Of a stretch of DNA of 64,000 nt, positions 8,511 to 17,111 are shown piece by piece. The position numbers and the translations under genes were made by a program. Within the stretch, counting starts at the first letter, position 1. The number at the start of each line of letters is the position of its first letter. Source of the stretch: Moraxellaceae bacterium (GTDB taxonomy: Bacteria > Pseudomonadota > Gammaproteobacteria > Pseudomonadales > Moraxellaceae); assembly GCA_004173455.1 (NCBI GenBank), contig SECL01000009.1, forward strand, positions 1-64,000, given 5' to 3'. Under the pieces are notes generated by a model. The model saw nothing but the letters and a program-made list of their open reading frames with translations. It did not search any database and was not told the DNA's origin.

Positions 8511-9043
8511 TAGAACGGTAAATCATCATCCAGATCGGTATTATATGACGGACTACCATTTGCTGGAGTATTTTTCGCCGTATTAGAGGAATACTGATTA
8601 TCACTCGGTGAATTATTACCAGAATATTGATTACCGGACTGATTATTGCCTGAACGCGCACTATAAGGTGCATAATCCATATTCTGACCCGCTTCGCCCT
8701 GACCGCCACGTGGACCATCCAGCATTTGCATGGAATCGCCACGGATTTCAGTGGTAAAGCGCTCCTGACCGTCTTTATCCGTCCACTTACGAGTACGCAG
8801 GCTACCCTCAATATAAACCTTGCTGCCTTTTTTCAGGTACTGCTGCGCCACTTCACCCAGACGGTTGTTTAAGACAATGCGGTGCCATTCAGTAATCTCT
8901 TGACGCTCACCGCTATTTTTATCAGTCCAGCTTTCACTGGTTGCAATGGAAAACTGGGTCAGTGAGCCGCCATTAGGAAAGCTTTTGGTTTCAGGATCAC
9001 GGCCCAGAGTGCCAACAAGAATGACTTTATTTACGCCACGCAT
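8510..9043 (-). CDS. ssb: Single-stranded DNA-binding protein
   Basis: SSB coats single-stranded DNA in replication, repair and recombination and recruits partners through its acidic tail. Residues 1-110 form the OB fold, starting [19 protein letters not shown] Gly/Asn/Ser/Gln-rich linker follows, and the conserved C-terminal tip DDDLPF ends the protein at residue 177. It is encoded close to uvrA, as in many gammaproteobacteria, but here an MFS gene lies between them and no LexA-type box is seen. Confidence 0.97.
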   Translation of the reverse strand: MRGVNKVILVGTLGRDPETKSFPNGGSLTQFSIATSESWTDKNSGERQEITEWHRIVLNNRLGEVAQQYLKKGSKVYIEGSLRTRKWTDKDGQERFTTEIRGDSMQMLDGPRGGQGEAGQNMDYAPYSARSGNNQSGNQYSGNNSPSDNQYSSNTAKNTPANGSPSYNTDLDDDLPF

Positions 9044-9093
9044 GGATTATTCCTCAGGTTTAATTTTTTGATATGCTGACTGTAAACTAGTCT

Positions 9094-10461
9094 TTATGAA
9101 AAGGCTACAGGCTGTTGTACAAGCAGCGACAGTCTTTGTCGCGCATCCTCACTCAAGTCTTTCGGGTCAATTTTGATGTAAGCAATGCCTTGCTGCTTTA
9201 AAATAGCCACTTCCTCAACGCCTTCAACCGCAAGAATTTGCTGACTCCATTGGTTTAGGTTTTGCCGGTCAAACGGCAAGTCAACGGTGAGGGTCGACAG
9301 GTAGCGCGGTGACTCTAAAAACCAGCTCACCCCCAGCCAGATAATAGCTAACCCCACCAAAACACCCCAAGCCAGCGCTGTATTACTGTTAGAGAGTAAC
9401 TGACCACCCAGCACCCCGCCAAAAAATGCACCTAGAAACTGGCTGGAGGCGTTGATCCCCATGGCGGTGGCTTTGACTGACGGTAAGGCAATTTTGGACA
9501 ACCAAGAGGGTAACAGTGCTTCGATGACATTAAAGGCAATAAAAAACAGCGCAAGGCCTAAAATTAATCCCCATGGCGTGGTGTAAAACAGGCTTAAAAC
9601 AATTAATGCGGCGGTAATGGAAAATATGGCTGCCATAAAAATATAGCGCATTTGCTGTTTTTTTTCGGCCACAATAATACTGGGAAAGGCAAAAAAACAG
9701 CTAATTAATAGCAGTGGCAAATATACCCAGCCATGATGATTAACCGGTATTCCTGCCCACTCGACTAACTGGCTTGGAATAAATACAAACAGCGCCGTCA
9801 TAATTAAATGCAGCATAAAAATGGAAATATGCAGGCGATTTAAGTTGGCATTATTTAATACCAGTTTAAATTTTTCGCGATAATGACCATTGGCCTGCTT
9901 GTGCTGAATTGACACATGCGGCACCAGTAGCAGCAGGAAAATTGCCAAAATACCGGCAATACTGGAAAACCAGAACAAACCCGACAAGCCAATATGCGTG
10001 GTTAACAAAGGCCCAATAATAAAAGCCAGCATGAATGAAGCACCAATACTCATGCCCATAATGGCCATGGCTTTGCTACGCTGCTCCTCACGGGTCACAT
10101 CGGCCAGCAGTGCCATCACCACGGCAGAAATTGCGCCACTGCCTGCAAGGGCACGGCCAAGAATGACGTGCCAGATATCGGTGGACATCGCCGCAATGGC
10201 ATTACCCAGCGCAAACAGGATCAGGCCAAAAATAATTAGGCTACGGCGCGATACATAATCGGCCCACAGGCTAAATGGAATTTGTAAAATGGCCTGACTC
10301 AAGCCATAGACTCCAACTGCTAATCCCAGCAATGCAGGCGTTGCCCCACTATATTGCTGACCTGCAATGGCAAAGACCGGCACGATCATAAACAAGCCCA
10401 GCATACGCAGGGCAAAGATACTACCTAAAGCAAACGTAGAGCGGCGTTCAGTGGCATTCAT
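9094..10461 (-). CDS. Major facilitator superfamily transporter, YajR-like
   Basis: The 455 residues contain twelve hydrophobic helices of an MFS transporter with the motif-A-like sequence LWADYVSRRS after helix 2. A soluble C-terminal domain follows (about 385-455), carrying an LAVEGVEEVAILKQQGIAYIKI core, which matches the ferredoxin-like domain of YajR. The substrate is unknown; the family is drug-efflux-like. I start at the ATG at 10461; a TTG one codon earlier is in frame. The leader carries a 13-bp tandem repeat that duplicates an AGGG sequence close to the ribosome binding site. It lies head to head with uvrA. Confidence 0.88.
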   Translation of the reverse strand: MNATERRSTFALGSIFALRMLGLFMIVPVFAIAGQQYSGATPALLGLAVGVYGLSQAILQIPFSLWADYVSRRSLIIFGLILFALGNAIAAMSTDIWHVILGRALAGSGAISAVVMALLADVTREEQRSKAMAIMGMSIGASFMLAFIIGPLLTTHIGLSGLFWFSSIAGILAIFLLLLVPHVSIQHKQANGHYREKFKLVLNNANLNRLHISIFMLHLIMTALFVFIPSQLVEWAGIPVNHHGWVYLPLLLISCFFAFPSIIVAEKKQQMRYIFMAAIFSITAALIVLSLFYTTPWGLILGLALFFIAFNVIEALLPSWLSKIALPSVKATAMGINASSQFLGAFFGGVLGGQLLSNSNTALAWGVLVGLAIIWLGVSWFLESPRYLSTLTVDLPFDRQNLNQWSQQILAVEGVEEVAILKQQGIAYIKIDPKDLSEDARQRLSLLVQQPVAFS

Positions 10462-10843
10462 CAAAATTTTGAACCCTGTTTTTGAACCCTAGCGGGTGAT
10501 GCAAGAAAACGCTAAGCAGTATACGCTTATTTTGGCGATGTACCAGATTGTTGCATGGACGCTACGGTTGCAAAATGAACAGTGTGCAATAACTTTTCAC
10601 ACGTTTATGCCATCGCCTATACCATGCGGGGTCGTTGCAATTTTTTGGTAACAGGCACGTGATGACAACTTGAAATTACAGAAAATATCACCATATTTAG
10701 GCTTAAATATTATCATTTTAAACGAGTCATTCAACTGACATTGCGTGGCCGGACTGCTTAGGTCTACAGGCTACAGCGCTGCCATTGCCGTATTTATTTG
10801 ATCGTGCGTTACCTTTGTTCATCCACACACAGCTGAGATTTAC
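10462..10843. promoter_or_regulatory. Divergent region between the MFS gene and uvrA
   Basis: This 382-bp stretch holds the leaders of two divergent genes. It contains the 13-bp tandem repeat at 10467-10490 and no reading frame of note. I looked for CTGT-N8-ACAG (LexA) and for a TTGAAA/TTTCAA palindrome as used by UmuD-like regulators in Acinetobacter and found neither. No promoter is clear enough to place. Confidence 0.5.
10467..10490 (-). repeat. 13-bp tandem repeat in the MFS gene leader
   Basis: TTTTGAACCCT occurs at 10467-10477 and 10480-10490, period 13. Read in the gene's direction each copy supplies AGGGTTCAAAA, ending a few bases before the start codon, so the duplication repeats a ribosome-binding-like AGGG. 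Confidence 0.85.
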
Positions 10844-13672
10844 ATGAGCCAAAATGAAATTCGTATTCGTGGTGCAAGAACCCATAATCTAAAAAATATC
10901 TCGCTGGATATTCCCCGCGACAAGTTTGTGGTCATTACCGGATTATCCGGCTCAGGTAAATCATCGCTAGCGTTTGATACGCTGTATGCCGAGGGACAAC
11001 GTCGCTATGTGGAAAGCCTTTCGGCCTATGCACGCCAATTTTTGTCGCAAATGGAAAAACCGGAAGTAGACAGTATTGAAGGCCTGTCACCGGCGATTGC
11101 CATAGAACAAAAATCCACCAGCCATAATCCGCGCTCCACGGTTGGCACCATTACTGAAATTTATGACTATCTGCGCCTGCTGTATGCCCGCGTTGGAACG
11201 CCTTACTGCCCTGAGCATGACCTGCCCATGGTGGCGCAAACCGTGAGTGAGATGGTGGATAGTGTTAAAGCCTTACCCGAAGGCACTGCGCTGATGTTGC
11301 TGGGGCCGGTGGTGCGTGAACGCAAGGGCGAATATACCCACCTGTTTGAGCAGATGCAGAGTCAGGGTTTTGTGCGCGCGCGCGTGGATGGCGAAATTAT
11401 TGAACTGGATGAACCGCCCACGCTGGACAAAAAGAAAAAACACACCATTGAAGTGATTGTGGATCGCTTTAAGGTGCGTGAAGACTTGGGTAACCGGCTG
11501 GCTGAATCCTTTGAAACCGCCTTAAGGCTAGGCGGCGATATTGCGACCTTGAGCTGGCTGGATGGTAGTCATGCCGATCAGGTGTTTTCGGCCAAGCATA
11601 GCTGCCCCAAATGTGATCGCGCGGTAGCAGAACTGGAGCCGCGTCTGTTTTCATTTAACAATCCGTATGGCGCTTGTCCGGTGTGTGATGGACTGGGCGT
11701 GCGCAGCCATTTTAGTAGCGATAAACTGATTCCCAATGCGGAGCTGTCACTCAATCAGGGCGCGATTAAAGGTTGGGATCGCCAGCGGCCGTATTATTTT
11801 GGCTTTATTACCAAGATAGCGGGACATTATGGCATTGATCTGGATGCGGCATGGCAAAGCTTGCCGTCTAACCAGCAAGCCATTGTCCTCAATGGTTCAG
11901 GCAAGGAAAAGATTGATTTTTCCTATGTGGATGAGCGCGGCCGCAAACAGCACCGCGTGATGGTGTTTGAAGGGGTATTGCCGTATCTGGATCGGCGCTA
12001 TCGCGAAACCGAAAGCAATCTGGTACGCGACGATCTGGCGCAGTATTTGTCCAATGCCGCTTGTGACGCCTGTGGCGGCTCACGTCTGAATGAACTGGCG
12101 CGCAATGTGAAAGTGGTGAATTGCACCTTGCCGGAAGTGACCACCATGGCGATTGGCGATGCTGAACGCTACTACCAACAACTTAAGCTGGAAGGCGCCA
12201 AAGGTGAAATTGCCGACAAGATTTTTAAGGAAATCCGTGAGCGCCTGCATTTTCTGGTCAGTGTTGGCCTGAATTACTTAAGCCTGTCGCGTTCGGCCGA
12301 TACATTATCTGGCGGTGAAGCCCAGCGGATTCGTCTGGCCTCGCAAATTGGCGCAGGCTTGATGGGGGTCATGTATGTGCTGGATGAACCCTCGATTGGC
12401 CTGCATCAGCGCGATAATGATCGTCTGCTCAAAACCCTGATTCGCCTACGTGATCTGGGCAATACCGTGCTGGTGGTTGAGCATGATGAAGATGCCATTC
12501 GCGCGGCTGATCATATTATTGATATTGGGCCGGGCGCCGGTGTGCATGGCGGTGAAATTATTGCCGAAGGAACTTTTGAGGATATTAAGGCGCATCAGGA
12601 TTCGCTAACTGGCCAATATCTTTCAGGCCGTTTAAAAATTGCCGTGCCTGAGCAGCGCATTGCCGCACAAGCGGACAAAATGCTGCATCTTAATGGTGCT
12701 TGTGGCCATAACCTGAAAAAGGTTAATCTGACCATTCCGCTAGGGCTATTTACCTGCATTACTGGCGTGTCGGGTTCGGGCAAATCAACCTTGATTAACC
12801 GTACGCTGTTGCCACTGGCGGCCACGCAATTGAATGGAGCCAGCACCTTAACTCCGGAAAAATTTGACAGTATTGATGGCCTGCAACATCTGGATAAAGT
12901 GGTCGATATTGATCAAAGCCCGATTGGACGTACACCGCGTTCCAATCCTGCCACTTACACTGGTTTGTTTACGCCCATGCGTGAATTGTTTGCCCAAACC
13001 GTAGAAGCCAAGTCACGCGGTTATGCTGCTGGCCGCTTTAGTTTTAATGTCAAAGGTGGCCGCTGTGAAGCCTGTGAAGGCGATGGCATGATCAAGGTGG
13101 CCATGCACTTTTTGCCGGATATGTATGTGCCATGCGATGTGTGCCATGGCAAGCGCTACAACCGCGAAACGCTGGAAGTCAACTACAAGGGCAAGAACAT
13201 TTCCGATGTGCTGCAAATGACCGTCGAAGATGCTGCCGAGTTTTTTTCGGCTATTCCGTCCATTTACCGTAAGCTGGAAACCCTGATTCATGTGGGCTTG
13301 GGTTATATCCGTCTGGGCCAGGCGGCGACTACCTTGTCAGGTGGTGAAGCGCAACGGGTCAAACTGGCGCGCGAACTGGCCAAACGCGATACGGGCAAAA
13401 CCTTGTATATTCTGGATGAACCGACTACTGGCCTGCACTTCCATGATATTGCCAAGCTGCTGGAAATCCTGCATCACCTGCGTGATAAGGGCAACAGTAT
13501 TGTGGTGATTGAGCATAATCTGGACGTGGTGAAAACTGCGGATTGGGTAGTGGATTTAGGCCCAGAAGGCGGTTCTGGCGGTGGGATGATTATTGCTGAA
13601 GGAACACCGGAAGAGGTGGCCAAAGTGAAGAAATCATTTACTGGGCAGTTTTTGAAACCTTTACTGAAATAA
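10844..13672 (+). CDS. uvrA: UvrABC excinuclease subunit A
   Basis: UvrA is the damage-recognition ATPase of nucleotide excision repair. The 942 residues match the usual length. It has two ABC modules: Walker A GLSGSGKS at 33-40 and GVSGSGKST near 640, with signatures LSGGEAQR near 488 and 831. Two zinc sites are seen: CPKC with CPVC near 253-280, and CEAC with CDVC near 740-767. The divergent upstream region carries no recognisable SOS box, so damage induction, if any, must use another regulator. A long stem-loop follows the gene. Confidence 0.98.
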   Translation: MSQNEIRIRGARTHNLKNISLDIPRDKFVVITGLSGSGKSSLAFDTLYAEGQRRYVESLSAYARQFLSQMEKPEVDSIEGLSPAIAIEQKSTSHNPRSTVGTITEIYDYLRLLYARVGTPYCPEHDLPMVAQTVSEMVDSVKALPEGTALMLLGPVVRERKGEYTHLFEQMQSQGFVRARVDGEIIELDEPPTLDKKKKHTIEVIVDRFKVREDLGNRLAESFETALRLGGDIATLSWLDGSHADQVFSAKHSCPKCDRAVAELEPRLFSFNNPYGACPVCDGLGVRSHFSSDKLIPNAELSLNQGAIKGWDRQRPYYFGFITKIAGHYGIDLDAAWQSLPSNQQAIVLNGSGKEKIDFSYVDERGRKQHRVMVFEGVLPYLDRRYRETESNLVRDDLAQYLSNAACDACGGSRLNELARNVKVVNCTLPEVTTMAIGDAERYYQQLKLEGAKGEIADKIFKEIRERLHFLVSVGLNYLSLSRSADTLSGGEAQRIRLASQIGAGLMGVMYVLDEPSIGLHQRDNDRLLKTLIRLRDLGNTVLVVEHDEDAIRAADHIIDIGPGAGVHGGEIIAEGTFEDIKAHQDSLTGQYLSGRLKIAVPEQRIAAQADKMLHLNGACGHNLKKVNLTIPLGLFTCITGVSGSGKSTLINRTLLPLAATQLNGASTLTPEKFDSIDGLQHLDKVVDIDQSPIGRTPRSNPATYTGLFTPMRELFAQTVEAKSRGYAAGRFSFNVKGGRCEACEGDGMIKVAMHFLPDMYVPCDVCHGKRYNRETLEVNYKGKNISDVLQMTVEDAAEFFSAIPSIYRKLETLIHVGLGYIRLGQAATTLSGGEAQRVKLARELAKRDTGKTLYILDEPTTGLHFHDIAKLLEILHHLRDKGNSIVVIEHNLDVVKTADWVVDLGPEGGSGGGMIIAEGTPEEVAKVKKSFTGQFLKPLLK

Positions 13673-13691
13673 GTCACGCTGTCGATCAGGC

Positions 13692-13740
13692 ACTGGCGTC
13701 GATTTAAGCATTTTTCAAGTTCGCTTGAATCGATGCCAGT
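13692..13740. other. Long imperfect stem-loop after uvrA
   Basis: An 18-base arm starting ACTGGCGTCGATT pairs with an arm ending AATCGATGCCAGT with two mismatched positions and a 13-base loop (13710-13722). No T-run follows on either strand, so it is not a standard terminator. It could protect the uvrA mRNA 3' end or be a dispersed repeat. Confidence 0.7.
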
Positions 13741-13771
13741 ACAATTCACAACAAACGATTACCCTATTTTT

Positions 13772-13800
13772 TTGACAAATTCGGCTGCTATCCGTATTAC
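13772..13800 (+). promoter_or_regulatory. Sigma-70 promoter of the DsbC-like gene
   Basis: TTGACA (13772-13777) and TATTAC (13795-13800) are exactly 17 bp apart. The predicted transcript would begin near 13807, leaving under 20 bases before the ATG at 13825, with no visible ribosome binding site. Confidence 0.75.
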
Positions 13801-13824
13801 TTGATGCTTCATTTTTGCAAATAG

Positions 13825-14259
13825 ATGTCATCAGCCATGGACTTTACCGAACTGCCTTTTGAGCACGCCATCACGTTTAAACAGGGAAATGGCTCACGCC
13901 AGCTTGCCGTGTTTAGCGATCCTGACTGCCCGCACTGCCAGCGACTGGAATCCGAGCTGGCACAACTCAACGATGTTACCCTACATATTTTTCCTTTTCC
14001 TCTAACACAACTTCATCCAAATGCAGCCGACATTAGCCGAAAAATATGGTGTTCACCAGATCGCGCAACTGCTTGGCGTGACTATCTAACCCAACAGATT
14101 GAGCCAAACAATGCCGGTGATTGTGACAGCCCGATCGAGGCGAATATGCAGCTTGGTCAAGCACTAGGAGTGAATGGGACACCAACGCTCATGTTATCTA
14201 CCAATCAACTCATACCCGGTGCTGCTTCGGTTGCAGACATTGAAGCCTTACTGGATTAA
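13825..14259 (+). CDS. Small DsbC/DsbG-like thioredoxin-fold protein without signal peptide
   Basis: The 144 residues resemble the catalytic domain of DsbC-type disulfide isomerases: the block LAVFSDPDCPHCQRLESEL holds the active-site pair C35-x-x-C38, and VNGTPTLML supplies the cis-proline at about residue 120. A second pair (C76, C100) could match the structural disulfide of DsbC. The N-terminal dimerisation domain and signal peptide of DsbC are missing, and an in-frame TAG lies directly before the ATG, so no longer form is possible. The protein should stay in the cytoplasm unless exported in another way. Role unknown: thiol-disulfide exchange is inferred from the motif only. ATG at 13837 is an alternative start. 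Confidence 0.75.
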   Translation: MSSAMDFTELPFEHAITFKQGNGSRQLAVFSDPDCPHCQRLESELAQLNDVTLHIFPFPLTQLHPNAADISRKIWCSPDRATAWRDYLTQQIEPNNAGDCDSPIEANMQLGQALGVNGTPTLMLSTNQLIPGAASVADIEALLD

Positions 14260-14619
14260 TAGCTTGGCAGTGTGTTGTCACATCTTGTGAAATGATGACT
14301 GAATCACATAGACAATCTACTCACCTGCCATTTTTTTTGTTATGGCGTTTTGCTATTAGTTTTTTAGCATCAATTTTCTATGACTGTTTTTTTGGAAATA
14401 ACAACGTGATTGAAGTAATTTTCACCTAACACCCTTGTCTTAAATTTACGTTATTTTTTATAAATACCTAAAAATACTTTTTGTTGTTGCTTGCTGTTAT
14501 TCTGTAAGTTTTTAAATTTGCTCAGTTTTTTTAATAATTTTTTACGTATAGTACCAAAATAAATGTCCCTATAACCTCATAAGTTAGGGCATATCATTAA
14601 AGCCTTATGGAGAAGAAAA
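14260..14619. other. AT-rich spacer before the catalase-related gene
   Basis: These 360 bp contain long T and A tracts and no supported gene. The last 20 bases hold a good ribosome binding site (GGAG, 7 bases before the ATG at 14620). A short imperfect hairpin (CCCTATAAC with GTTAGGG) lies about 40 bp before the start. I could not place a promoter with confidence. Confidence 0.4.
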
Positions 14620-15795
14620 ATGCCAATACGCATGGAAGTCCGGTTTTATTCAGCACTCATGCTGTCCTTACCATTTTGTAGTGTAGCCATCAGTAGCCTA
14701 AGTCATGCCAACACCAAAACCAGACCACAAACAGCAAATAGCCAAGCTGCAATGCTCACGCCTACGCCAGCACTGCCCTATCCGGTGGCAGATTCACAAC
14801 TGGGCGAAAAACTGTATCCGAATGAAGCCTTGTATGCCCGGCAAATTGGTGTAGAACTGGAAAAACTGATTCGTAAACGCGATGGCCAAGGGCTGGCGCA
14901 CCGTGATGTGCATCCCAAAGCGCATGGCTGCGTCAAAGCACAGTTTCGGGTGCTGGATCATTTGCCTGCTCAGTTGAGTCAGGGCATGTTTAAAGCGGGA
15001 CAACGCTATCCGGCATGGATTCGCTTTTCCAACGGCTCGCCCAAACCGGATAATGCCGACATCAAGCGCGATGCACGCGGCATGGCCATTAAAGTGATGA
15101 ATGTACCGGGACAAAAGTTGCTGGAAGATGAGCCGCAGGCCAGCACACAGGATTTTATTCTGATTAATCATCCAGTGTTTTTTGCCAATGAACCCGACCG
15201 CTATCTGGCATTAATGAAAGACATTAATGGTGGTTTTTTCAAAAAGCTTCAGATCCCTTTTTCACTGGGCTTTAAGGGCAGCAAGATTGCCTTTCAGACC
15301 ACGCGCTCACGCATTGCCAATCCGCTACAAGCGCGCTACTGGTCGATGGTGCCTTATCAACTGGGCACAGGCGCCGACCGTCAGGCGGTAAAATATTCAG
15401 TGCGGCCGTGTACAGCTCAGCAAGATGCTATTCCCAAGCACCCAGATGACAATTATTTGCGCGGCGCATTAAAAAATACGCTGAGCAATGGCAGTGCCTG
15501 TATGGAGTTTTTGGTTCAACCACGTACCTCAGCCGCGATGTCGGTAGAGGACTCCATGACGGAGTGGAAAGAAAGCGAAGCACCCTTTTATAAAGTCGCC
15601 ACTTTAGAGTTTGCGCAACAAACTTTTGATACGCCTGAACAAAATCAAATGTGTGAAAACCTGTCATTTTCACCATGGCATGCCCTGCCTGAGCATCGGC
15701 CTTTGGGTGCCACCAACCGGATGCGCAAGGTGATTTATGATCATATTAGCCGGGTAAGACACCAGATGAATGCAGTGCCACGGCAGGAACCTTAA
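14620..15795 (+). CDS. Secreted catalase-related (SrpA-like) heme protein
   Basis: A signal peptide runs to about residue 30 (LSHA). The mature protein carries the small-catalase-family pattern: AHRDVHPKAHGCVKAQF (93-109) with H102 at the place of the distal catalytic histidine, RFSNGSPKPD, ARGMAIKVM (152-160) and DFILINHPVFF with the conserved Asn. At 391 residues it is shorter than true catalases and fits the catalase-related peroxidase group. Peroxide breakdown or organic peroxidase activity in the periplasm is inferred. It is a single gene with its own ribosome binding site and converges on the channel gene 12 bp away. Confidence 0.82.
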   Translation: MPIRMEVRFYSALMLSLPFCSVAISSLSHANTKTRPQTANSQAAMLTPTPALPYPVADSQLGEKLYPNEALYARQIGVELEKLIRKRDGQGLAHRDVHPKAHGCVKAQFRVLDHLPAQLSQGMFKAGQRYPAWIRFSNGSPKPDNADIKRDARGMAIKVMNVPGQKLLEDEPQASTQDFILINHPVFFANEPDRYLALMKDINGGFFKKLQIPFSLGFKGSKIAFQTTRSRIANPLQARYWSMVPYQLGTGADRQAVKYSVRPCTAQQDAIPKHPDDNYLRGALKNTLSNGSACMEFLVQPRTSAAMSVEDSMTEWKESEAPFYKVATLEFAQQTFDTPEQNQMCENLSFSPWHALPEHRPLGATNRMRKVIYDHISRVRHQMNAVPRQEP

Positions 15796-15807
15796 CTAAA
15801 ATCCTGC

Positions 15808-16497
15808 TCAGGTGTCGTGATCTTCTCTAGGTAAATGCTTGACATAGTTCAGGTTAATCAGACGCGACACCACCAGCGCTAAATACATCACCCCAATAAA
15901 CATTTGTAGCGCCACCAGCACCCGCGCCTGTGGCGTAACCGGTACGATGTCACTCAATCCGGTATTGGATTGCACGCTAAAACTCAAAAACAGGATTTCT
16001 ACCCAAGAGCGGCGTAGTGGCACACCGGGCATGCTAAAACTGTCAGGATAGAGGATCTGGCAGGCATTGTATAAAAACGCAAAAGCCCACGCAAATAACG
16101 TAAAGACTGCCGCTGCCGCAAACAGCTCATCGCGGGTCAGGTAACGGTCGGCAAACATATACATCAGCAAGCCTGCGGCGGCATAAATATAGGTTGCGGC
16201 TTCTACCAAATTAGACCCAATCTGCAACTGAATTGAGCTATGTCCGAGCATGAGGTTAATGGATAACACCAGCGAAATACTGACCAGAAGTAGCCCGATC
16301 CAGCTATAAATCGGACTGCGCCGAATAATCACCGCAAGCATCAACAGTACCAGCGTGCCCAGCCCCCATACCGTGGCATTCTTATTGAGGCTTCCAGTGG
16401 TAAATGGCAGGATCAACAGCATGGTAAGCTGCAACAGCAATAGCCCTGCGGATGGCACCCGCTTGAGGTCACGCCAGCGGGCAAAGAATTGGAGCAT
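15808..16497 (-). CDS. K+-channel-like membrane protein with altered selectivity filter
   Basis: The 229 residues are mostly hydrophobic helices. The C-terminal part (about 125-215) has the helix-pore-helix layout of the two-transmembrane ion channel family. Where K+ channels have TVGYGD this protein has NTGLSD (178-183), followed by IVPVTPQAR, which does match the usual segment after the filter. The G-Y-G core is therefore not conserved and potassium selectivity should not be assumed. It reads convergent to the catalase-related gene. No regulatory domain is seen. Confidence 0.75.
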   Translation of the reverse strand: MLQFFARWRDLKRVPSAGLLLLQLTMLLILPFTTGSLNKNATVWGLGTLVLLMLAVIIRRSPIYSWIGLLLVSISLVLSINLMLGHSSIQLQIGSNLVEAATYIYAAAGLLMYMFADRYLTRDELFAAAAVFTLFAWAFAFLYNACQILYPDSFSMPGVPLRRSWVEILFLSFSVQSNTGLSDIVPVTPQARVLVALQMFIGVMYLALVVSRLINLNYVKHLPREDHDT

Positions 16498-16807
16498 GGT
16501 AAAGACTCAACGGTTGTTGGGCAAAATTATGCCGAAAAACATCGACAGACTGGTAAGTTTTTACCAAAAGAATCAATTTGATGAATCTAATCGGCTTTTA
16601 ATTGCAAGTTATTGAATGTATTTGAAGATAATTCATATTAATACCCCCATAAAATCATCTTGTTTTACAGATTAAGATTAATCGAAACAGTTATGGCTTT
16701 ATTTTGAATAACAACAGCTTATAACGCTGAGTTTTTCTGTACAGTGGCTGTGCTGAGTCGGCTATTTATGACATGCTTTATAGGCTTATTTTTAGGCAGG
16801 ATTCACA
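16498..16807. other. Divergent spacer between the channel and DUF3565 genes
   Basis: The 310 bp are AT-rich and carry no supported gene. An AGGA ribosome binding site lies 6 bases before the ATG at 16808. No promoter box pair stands out. Confidence 0.4.
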
Positions 16808-17026
16808 ATGCAGCAGCCCATTATTGGCTTTCATCTGGATGAGGAGCAGCACTGGGTGGCCGAACTGGCCTGTGGTCACAACCAGCATGTGCGGCACAAT
16901 CCGCCGTGGAGCAGTCGCCCATGGGTGATTACAATAGAGGGGAGACAAAGCCGACTGGGCTATCTACTGAACTGTAAATTATGTGATGAGTACAAATCCA
17001 CATTGCAGGGAGACAGTGACCCCTAA
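16808..17026 (+). CDS. DUF3565 family small protein
   Basis: The 72-residue protein matches the DUF3565 pattern: IIGFHLDEEQHWVAELACGH near the N-terminus, HVRHNPPW, and a closing CKLCD. Cysteines at 22, 56 and 59 with His24 could bind a metal, probably zinc; this is inferred from spacing. Function is unknown for the family. The gene stands alone with its own terminator, whose loop contains the stop codon. Confidence 0.85.
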   Translation: MQQPIIGFHLDEEQHWVAELACGHNQHVRHNPPWSSRPWVITIEGRQSRLGYLLNCKLCDEYKSTLQGDSDP

Positions 17027-17042
17027 GTCACTGTCAGTTTTT
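17012..17042 (+). terminator. Terminator of the DUF3565 gene
   Basis: GACAGTGAC (17012-17020) and GTCACTGTC (17027-17035) form a perfect 9-bp stem with loop CCCTAA, which includes the stop codon. AGTTTTT follows. Confidence 0.85.
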
Positions 17043-17111
17043 GCCACTGGGTTTCACCTGTAATTGCCTTAATCTTACTCACGTTGAATATCCCTAAAAA
17101 TGGAGTGCCCC

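Noticed and set aside
8476..8811. 111-codon frame overlapping ssb in another frame
   Set aside because: ssb is certain from its OB fold and DDDLPF tip; this frame is a shadow.
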